Of a stretch of 64,000 bases of DNA, positions 59,389 through 64,000 are shown one piece after another. The DNA comes from G963701675 sp963701675 (GTDB lineage: Bacteria; Planctomycetota; Planctomycetia; Gemmatales; Gemmataceae). The stretch is taken from contig OY969623.1 of assembly GCA_963701675.1 (NCBI GenBank), positions 5,766,001-5,830,000 of the forward strand, written 5' to 3'. Each line of letters begins with the position of its first letter. The stretch's first letter is position 1. The notes under the pieces were generated by a model. That model had not been told where the DNA came from and did no database searches. It saw only the letters and a list, made by a program, of their open reading frames with translations. A program made the translations under genes and the position numbers.

Positions 59389-60444
59389 GATACCGACGGC
59401 TTCGCTCGGTCCGAGGGCCCGAAATGCCAGCGTGCCGAGTCGATAGGTGTGATGGTAAACCGCACGGCGTAACCGGTTGGATGCTTCGATGGTGGCGACG
59501 GCCGCGAAGTAATGCATCACATACATCGCCAGCGCCCGGAGCACGGCGAGCACCAGGGCGACAATAAGCAGCCACGTGAGGTAGAAGACATAGTTCGGCC
59601 AGGTCGCGGTGCGGGTCCGCCACATCCACGGATTCCATTTCGCCACGCCGCCGAGGACAGGTCCATAGATTCCCGAAAGCGGCCAATTATTGGATCTCAC
59701 CACCAGGCTAAGCACGCCGCGGTCGGCCAACTCGGGGGCGTCGTTCGTGTCCGCGTCCGCCACGGTCGTTCGGTCGCGGCTGTAAGCCGTGCTGCTGCCG
59801 GCGTTCGATAATTCACCTAATACATAGGCGCGCCAGAAAATCTCTTTCTGGTCCGGACCGACCGCCGCGACATCCGCGATACTCAAGTTCTCCGTCGTTG
59901 TCCCCAACGATTCGAGGCGGTCATCTCGTTCTCGCCGGGACAGGTCCGACCACTTTCGGTGAAACTCCCCTTGGGCGGAGGCAGGGAGATCACGATAGGC
60001 GGGTAGAACCAGGGACGCGGCGTTGGCGCCGACGCGCGTTTCGAGAACTCGATACACATATGACCGCCAGATGAGTTCCTTCTCCGCAGGTGACAGGCGG
60101 TCGAAGTCGGCGGCGGCGAGTTCCGCGGCCGATTGCTCGCCCAACCGAAGTCGGAGAAGTTGCTCCGTTCGTTCGTTGAGCCGTGTCGCGCGCCCTTCTT
60201 TATCAGAGTCAACGCCGGCGCCGGCGTCCCAGGCGCTTTGAAATGCTTCTCTCTCTCGTTGGGTCAGGCTGGAGAAACTTGGAATTTGGCCACGGCTGAC
60301 CAGCAGATCGGCAAACAATCCGAGCACGCACAACAAGGCGAGGTAAAGAACGGCGGTGACGACCGACGCGCCCCATGCCGTCCACTTGGCGACCGGTCTG
60401 TAATTCAGGTATCGCCAGGCACGGTTAAACGCGGTGCGCTCCAC
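59317..60444 (-). CDS. ABC exporter, 5' part: N-terminal membrane domain with large extracellular insert
   Basis: I start at the GTG at 60444 (VERTAFNRAWRYLNYRPVAK) because GAGGGGGAA lies 5 bases before it; the frame is open to 60561. After one helix (VVTAVLYLALLCVLGLFADL) comes an unusually long hydrophilic, helical region of about 190 residues (for example ELAAADFDRLSPAEKELIWR), then a second helix (YVFYLTWLLIVALVLAVLRA) and the start of the exporter core (ATIEASNRLRRAVYHHTYRL). After SEAVGIF the frame turns into nonsense to 59317; the true continuation, RAQIEAVHDGLYTW, is in the next frame. The two parts are one gene of about 840 residues. The insert would sit in the periplasm. Confidence 0.7.
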   Translation of the reverse strand: MERTAFNRAWRYLNYRPVAKWTAWGASVVTAVLYLALLCVLGLFADLLVSRGQIPSFSSLTQREREAFQSAWDAGAGVDSDKEGRATRLNERTEQLLRLRLGEQSAAELAAADFDRLSPAEKELIWRSYVYRVLETRVGANAASLVLPAYRDLPASAQGEFHRKWSDLSRRERDDRLESLGTTTENLSIADVAAVGPDQKEIFWRAYVLGELSNAGSSTAYSRDRTTVADADTNDAPELADRGVLSLVVRSNNWPLSGIYGPVLGGVAKWNPWMWRTRTATWPNYVFYLTWLLIVALVLAVLRALAMYVMHYFAAVATIEASNRLRRAVYHHTYRLGTLAFRALGPSEAVGIFARRSKRYTTDYTPGSRSSCGNR

Positions 60445-60575
60445 GGAGTTCCCCCTCGGCCCACACGTCGGCAACGGTACAGGCAGGTACGGACATGCCC
60501 CAGCCCGCAAGCCGGGTATTAATGGCATATTAGCAAAGATTCCGGGATTTGTACCCGCCATCCGGTGAGGCGAAG

Positions 60576-60603
60576 GGGGTCAGGCGTCAGGGGTCAGGGG
60601 TCA
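60576..60603. repeat. heptamer array GGGGTCA (4 units)
   Basis: GGGGTCA, GGCGTCA, GGGGTCA and GGGGTCA follow each other in phase. It is the third member of the array family seen at 9025-9052 and 9407-9434. It lies 130 bases upstream of the ABC exporter start and holds no gene. Confidence 0.65.
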
Positions 60604-60670
60604 GAGAAGGAATAGAGCGTGTAATCCGAACTGGAATATCACGCATCATTCATAGAGATGACCCGGATTG

Positions 60671-60781
60671 GCTAGGCGAGATCGCGGGTTAGTTTCACGC
60701 CAAAATAGCCCGCACACTCCGTGTGCGGCGGCCTTTGGCACACGGAGTGTGCCGGCTACACTCCGCTAGGCGAGATCGCGG
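60671..60781. repeat. hairpin flanked by a 17-bp direct repeat
   Basis: GCTAGGCGAGATCGCGG occurs at 60671-60687 and again at 60765-60781. Between them GCACACTCCGTGTGC (60712-60726) pairs exactly with 60738-60752, loop 11 bases. The second copy of the direct repeat contains the last codons and stop of the permease gene at 60766. The layout, a palindrome between direct repeats, suggests an inserted element or a local duplication. Confidence 0.65.
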
Positions 60782-61971
60782 TCTTCAAACAGGATCAAAC
60801 CGAAAAGAAGTGAACTCGCGGTGTAGATCACGGCGTAACCGCAAACCGTCAGCATGTACCATGCGAAAGGCCCGCTGTCCGGCAGAGGATCGCGCGTGAG
60901 GGCCGGGCCGATGCTGAAGTAATCCAAACCGGGAAGCACGTTCTCAAAAAGTTGCGCGACGAATCTCAAGAGGCCCGTTCCGCGCCGCTGCGAAACGCTT
61001 TCGAGAATGGGTGTCAGGTGCCCCAAGAAGAAGATGGCGGCACAAATCGGCACGTTCAGCACCATCGGCAAGCGCGTCGCCAAGGCCACCGCAATGGCCA
61101 AGAGCACCATCACCTGACAGAACCCAAGCACAAGCCCGGACGAAATCAACATGGTGTCGTCAAACCACCACAGGATTCCGCCCCATATCGCGTTCACCGC
61201 CGGGCCAAATTCCTGCACGAAAAACTTCGGGTCCTTGATCCACTCTCGCGGCAAGAATTCCTCTCGGTCGTAAATGGGCTTGAACCACACGATCAGGAAG
61301 AACACCATCGCCAACAAGCCGGTCATCAGTGCGGCGCCCATTAAGATGCCGAAGAACTTGCCCAGCAGAAACTGCCGCCGCGACACCGGTTTGCTCATGA
61401 GTGTCACCGCGGTTCGGCCTTCGATCTCTTCGCTGATCGACGTGCTGGCGGCCAAGACGGCGAACAACCCGCCCAAAAATGTGATGGTGTCGTAACCCAG
61501 TTCCTTCACCATCTTCAGGTCTTCGCCGAAGGTGAAGTACGGTAGAATCGGCAGAATAACCATCACGACCAGACCGATGGACGTGAGCAGCCAAAACATC
61601 GGCTGGCGCACGCTCTCGGCAAAGGCAGCCAACGCCACCACCCCGCCGCGTGGCCAAATGGCCAGCATGATCGCGAATACGAGAACGATCAGGTCGAACA
61701 GAAGCTGGAGCGTCAGCAAGGCGCCATAGAACCGGCCCATGGTGAGCAGAAACGCTCGGTCGGTATTGTTGTGCAACCACACGCCGCACAGGATACCCGC
61801 AACGATCACCGCCGGCAGGCCCTTGATCATGAGCCCAACGAGAAAATCCCGACGACCGAAGGTCCGCAGTTCCCCCGTGGTCAGCACCGTGATCCAAGGC
61901 AATGCCGCGAGAAACTGGATCAAGCACAAGACCAGTCCCGCGCCCAGTTCATAACCGAATTCAGGCGTCAT
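60766..61971 (-). CDS. ABC-2 type transporter permease
   Basis: The 401-residue membrane protein has about nine helices. Typical ABC-2 features include SEEIEGRTAVTLMSKPVSRR, which precedes the central helices (FLLGKFFGILMGAALMTGLL), and helix clusters at both ends. No ATPase partner was found next to it, so the partner is probably encoded elsewhere. The C-terminal GLILFEDRDLA is close to the usual ABC-2 ending, with the stop embedded in a direct-repeat copy. Substrate unknown. It reads on the minus strand towards the degenerate exporter, with about 205 bases of repeats in between. Confidence 0.75.
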   Translation of the reverse strand: MTPEFGYELGAGLVLCLIQFLAALPWITVLTTGELRTFGRRDFLVGLMIKGLPAVIVAGILCGVWLHNNTDRAFLLTMGRFYGALLTLQLLFDLIVLVFAIMLAIWPRGGVVALAAFAESVRQPMFWLLTSIGLVVMVILPILPYFTFGEDLKMVKELGYDTITFLGGLFAVLAASTSISEEIEGRTAVTLMSKPVSRRQFLLGKFFGILMGAALMTGLLAMVFFLIVWFKPIYDREEFLPREWIKDPKFFVQEFGPAVNAIWGGILWWFDDTMLISSGLVLGFCQVMVLLAIAVALATRLPMVLNVPICAAIFFLGHLTPILESVSQRRGTGLLRFVAQLFENVLPGLDYFSIGPALTRDPLPDSGPFAWYMLTVCGYAVIYTASSLLFGLILFEDRDLA

Positions 61972-61997
61972 GCGTTATGCGATCCCATCTCAAGACG

Positions 61998-62264
61998 TTA
62001 GCGAATCTGAAAACGATGAATGCCTTCCGGCTCACGTGTGCTCTCGGTGGCGTTTTCAATATACGCAGCCATCCGCCCGGCGACCGCCGCCAGAAATCGG
62101 TCGACTTCCTCCACCGTCCCTTCGGCCACGAGTTCAACGGTCCCGTCGGGCAAGTTACGAACGAAACCCGTCACGACGAAGGACATTGCAAGGCGTTGGA
62201 CAGTGTATCGAAAGCCGACCCCTTGCACGCGCCCGCTGTAGATAACGCGCTTTCCGATCGTCAT
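61998..62264 (-). CDS. acyP: acylphosphatase
   Basis: The 88-residue protein is a complete acylphosphatase. The phosphate loop and catalytic arginine are in SGRVQGVGFRYTVQRLA, and the catalytic asparagine is in VTGFVRNLPDGTVELVAEG. It hydrolyses the carboxyl-phosphate bond of acyl phosphates. Length is normal for the family. It lies 26 bases upstream of the ABC-2 permease start on the same strand, probably cotranscribed. The ATG at 62264 is the natural start. Confidence 0.92.
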   Translation of the reverse strand: MTIGKRVIYSGRVQGVGFRYTVQRLAMSFVVTGFVRNLPDGTVELVAEGTVEEVDRFLAAVAGRMAAYIENATESTREPEGIHRFQIR

Positions 62265-62367
62265 GGAAGCACGCCTTGTTCCCTGCTTGCCCTTACGTCC
62301 GGATTCTCGGCAAAGTTCGTCATCGGCAAGAAGTTAGTGTATGGGCCTCCATGCCAACGCGGAGTGT

Positions 62368-63102
62368 CTATTCGTCTAAGCTTGGAATCTTGATGGCCGT
62401 GTTGGGCCTACCCATGAGGGCCAACATACTGCGAGCCCAGCCTAACAAGTCTTGAAGCTGCACCGGCGTCATCCATTTCTTTAGATCACTCCAAATGTCG
62501 AAGGCCTGTTGAGTTTTCATGAGATTGCTGAGGCTCGGTTCCATGTCTGTTAATGAGCGCCGTTCGGTGGCGGGGGTTAGTAGCTCTTTTTCGACATCCG
62601 ACAATGGTATGTCTCGAATTGCCGAGAGTTTCGCAGCATCCGCGTCACTTCTTCGGTGTCCATACCGCAGACAGATTTCGCTAACCAGCCGCGACGTCAC
62701 ACTTTCTGCGAACGGCAATGCAACGATGGAGCGCCCGTCTTCAATGCTGTAGGCGAGGTAACTCAAAGCGCTTCCCCAGTCATTCCAATTGTGCGCTACA
62801 TCCCGATCAATCACCTGTCGTCTGCACCACGCCAAATAGGCCTTTGCGGCCGATCCATAGTATGTATCCAGCGCCGACAGAGCCTCGGAGAGTTGCTTGT
62901 AAGCGAAGTCCACATGCTCGTCGAGCACATCCAGAAAACATCTTCTTAGGAACTCCCGCGAAATGACGAGCGCATGCTCGGGCGCTGCCGCGATTTGATG
63001 GGGGATACCAATTTCATCTAGTATCGAAGCGTGTCGCTTAATGGCCAGTACTAGAAAGGCTTCGTGCCAATAAATCAAGTCTGTCGACTCATGACTGGTC
63101 AT
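62368..63102 (-). CDS. hypothetical protein, helical
   Basis: The 244-residue protein is soluble and mostly alpha-helical, with Trp and Tyr rich stretches (HNWNDWGSALSYLAYSIEDG, RQVIDRDVAHNW). There is no signal peptide, membrane helix or catalytic motif that I recognise. The gene lies between acyP and a DinB-like gene on the same strand, and its start is 8 bases from the end of the DinB-like gene at 63111. I cannot assign a family. Confidence 0.6.
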   Translation of the reverse strand: MTSHESTDLIYWHEAFLVLAIKRHASILDEIGIPHQIAAAPEHALVISREFLRRCFLDVLDEHVDFAYKQLSEALSALDTYYGSAAKAYLAWCRRQVIDRDVAHNWNDWGSALSYLAYSIEDGRSIVALPFAESVTSRLVSEICLRYGHRRSDADAAKLSAIRDIPLSDVEKELLTPATERRSLTDMEPSLSNLMKTQQAFDIWSDLKKWMTPVQLQDLLGWARSMLALMGRPNTAIKIPSLDE

Positions 63103-63110
63103 GACAACAT

Positions 63111-63593
63111 TTATTCATTTATGGCCGCGAGGATCTGTCTGATCGCACCCAGGTGATACGCGGTGTGGGCGGCGCTGGAGAGGGCGCCGGAGGCGGTCAT
63201 GTCGTCCCAGTCGGTGCGGTCGGCGGCCGCCTTGCGCCACATCTCGGACTGACTACGCAGACCATCGCGCAGCGTCCGCCATTGATCGTCGGTAACGGTG
63301 GTGCGTTGCCAACTGGCATTCCAATCAGCGCCGGCCCACGGATTCGCTTCGCCCGCAATCCAGCGATTAAGCAGCGTAAACCCGTAGTGTACGTGATCGA
63401 CATGCGCGGCAATCGTCGTCTTGCCCGGCATCGGCCGGCTCGACGCGGCTCGCGCATCAATCGAATCGAGCTGCCGCAGCAACCCGGGATCGCCCGGGTT
63501 CAGCAGGAACGCCTCGCTCCCAGGCGGGCCATCGAAGATCTCGTTCAGCAGTTTGCCTAGGGCGCGTTGAAAGATGGAGTCGGTGGTGTTCAT
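63111..63593 (-). CDS. DinB-like four-helix protein
   Basis: I start at ATG 63593 because AGGAG lies 7 bases upstream; the frame is open to 63740. The product is about 160 residues. Four helical stretches are visible, with a conserved HVDHVHYGFTLLNRWIAGE and, near the C-terminus, SAAHTAYHLGAIRQILAAIN. The histidines H-x-x-H in these two segments are the usual metal ligands of DinB/YfiT-type proteins, which often act as metal-dependent thiol transferases or damage-responsive proteins. The actual activity here is unknown. Confidence 0.75.
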   Translation of the reverse strand: MNTTDSIFQRALGKLLNEIFDGPPGSEAFLLNPGDPGLLRQLDSIDARAASSRPMPGKTTIAAHVDHVHYGFTLLNRWIAGEANPWAGADWNASWQRTTVTDDQWRTLRDGLRSQSEMWRKAAADRTDWDDMTASGALSSAAHTAYHLGAIRQILAAINE

Positions 63594-63703
63594 GGGGTTC
63601 TCCTGTGTCAACGTCCTTTTGTGTTCTACATCGTTTTCAGCTAGTATTTCCAGCATCCAACAGTAGTATGTGTACGGATGTATAATACTTGAGACAAGTA
63701 TAT

Positions 63704-64000
63704 ATGAGCGACAAATCGAAGATCGAATGGACCGACGCAACCTGGAATCCGGTTCGCGGCTGCACCAAGATCAGTCCGGGTTGCGCTCATTGTTATGCCG
63801 AGACTTTCGCCGAGCGCTTCCGCGGCGTGCCAGGTCATCCGTACGAACAAGGTTTCGATCTGCGCCTCGTCCCTGAGAAACTCACCGAGCCGCTCCGCTG
63901 GTCCAAACCAAGGACGGTGTTCGTTAACTCGATGAGCGACTTGTTCCACAAGGACGTGTCCGATGAATACATCCTTTCCGTCGTCGATGTCATGCGGACG
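63704..64000 (+). CDS. DUF5131 (phage Gp37/Gp68-like) protein, 3' cut by the window
   Basis: The visible 99 residues begin MSDKSKIEWTDATWNPVRGC and continue TKISPGCAHCYAETFAERF and VFVNSMSDLFHKDVSDEYIL. This is the start of the DUF5131 family, whose cysteine pattern (GC-x6-C-x2-CYA) resembles radical-SAM proteins and binds a metal or cluster in related forms. The family occurs in phages and in bacterial chromosomes. A TATAAT at 63681-63686 gives a very short leader of about 11 bases to the ATG. The gene runs off the right edge, so length and ending are unknown. It is divergent from the DinB-like gene. Confidence 0.85.
   Translation, partial: MSDKSKIEWTDATWNPVRGCTKISPGCAHCYAETFAERFRGVPGHPYEQGFDLRLVPEKLTEPLRWSKPRTVFVNSMSDLFHKDVSDEYILSVVDVMRT

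Noticed and set aside
63704..64000. Prophage at the right edge because of the Gp37/Gp68-like protein
   Set aside because: DUF5131 alone is also chromosomal in many bacteria, and no other phage gene is visible in the window.

Overview
The window looks like a chromosomal segment of a planctomycete, probably near the Gemmata group. The grounds are a TPR tail typical of planctomycete Ser/Thr kinases, nine secreted proteins carrying the short N-terminal LEPR-XLL motif (LExLExRxLL), FG-GAP and choice-of-anchor-Q proteins in tandem, a dnaN-dciA-gyrB replication block without recF, moderately high GC, and many intergenic palindromes and heptamer repeats. No rRNA, tRNA or CRISPR array was recognised.

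Layout. 1-7.6 kb: TPR/kinase tail, an Nramp-like transporter with an altered metal motif, small membrane proteins, a subtilisin-like protease, a Gly/Trp-rich secreted protein, and a beta-class DNA methyltransferase with a small partner gene. 7.9-12 kb: dnaN, dciA and gyrB behind a clear promoter. 12.2-16.6 kb: an XRE-NACHT-leucine-rich-repeat protein (a bacterial NLR-like protein, the strongest candidate for an unusual system here) with an apparent autoregulatory operator and two uncharacterised genes upstream on the same strand. 16.8-25.4 kb: one cyclic beta-1,2-glucan synthase broken into three reading frames. 26-29 kb: thymidine kinase and an amino-acid ABC transporter, both with frame disruptions.

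29-52.8 kb is a surface/secreted-protein island. It holds a 14-unit FG-GAP protein, a 1918-residue beta-strand repeat protein, four beta-helix (choice-of-anchor Q) proteins, two more FG-GAP proteins and two paralogous subtilases. Almost all start with LEPR-XLL, and five also end with a similar short tail ((V/L)L(L/I)TAD-like). A DUF433/DUF5615 toxin-antitoxin-like pair sits inside the island.

52.9-64 kb is housekeeping: aroB, a bshB1-like deacetylase, xerC, a thioredoxin-like lipid-free secreted protein, cysQ, a split ABC exporter with degenerate nucleotide-binding motifs, an ABC-2 permease, acylphosphatase, an unknown gene, a DinB-like gene, and the start of a DUF5131 (phage Gp37/Gp68-like) gene running off the right edge.

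A cross-cutting feature is that at least five otherwise intact genes are interrupted by one- or two-base frameshifts, mostly inside GCGC-type runs. This suggests systematic sequence error at least as strongly as gene decay. Gene calls rest on reading translated frames and motifs by eye; no database search was possible.
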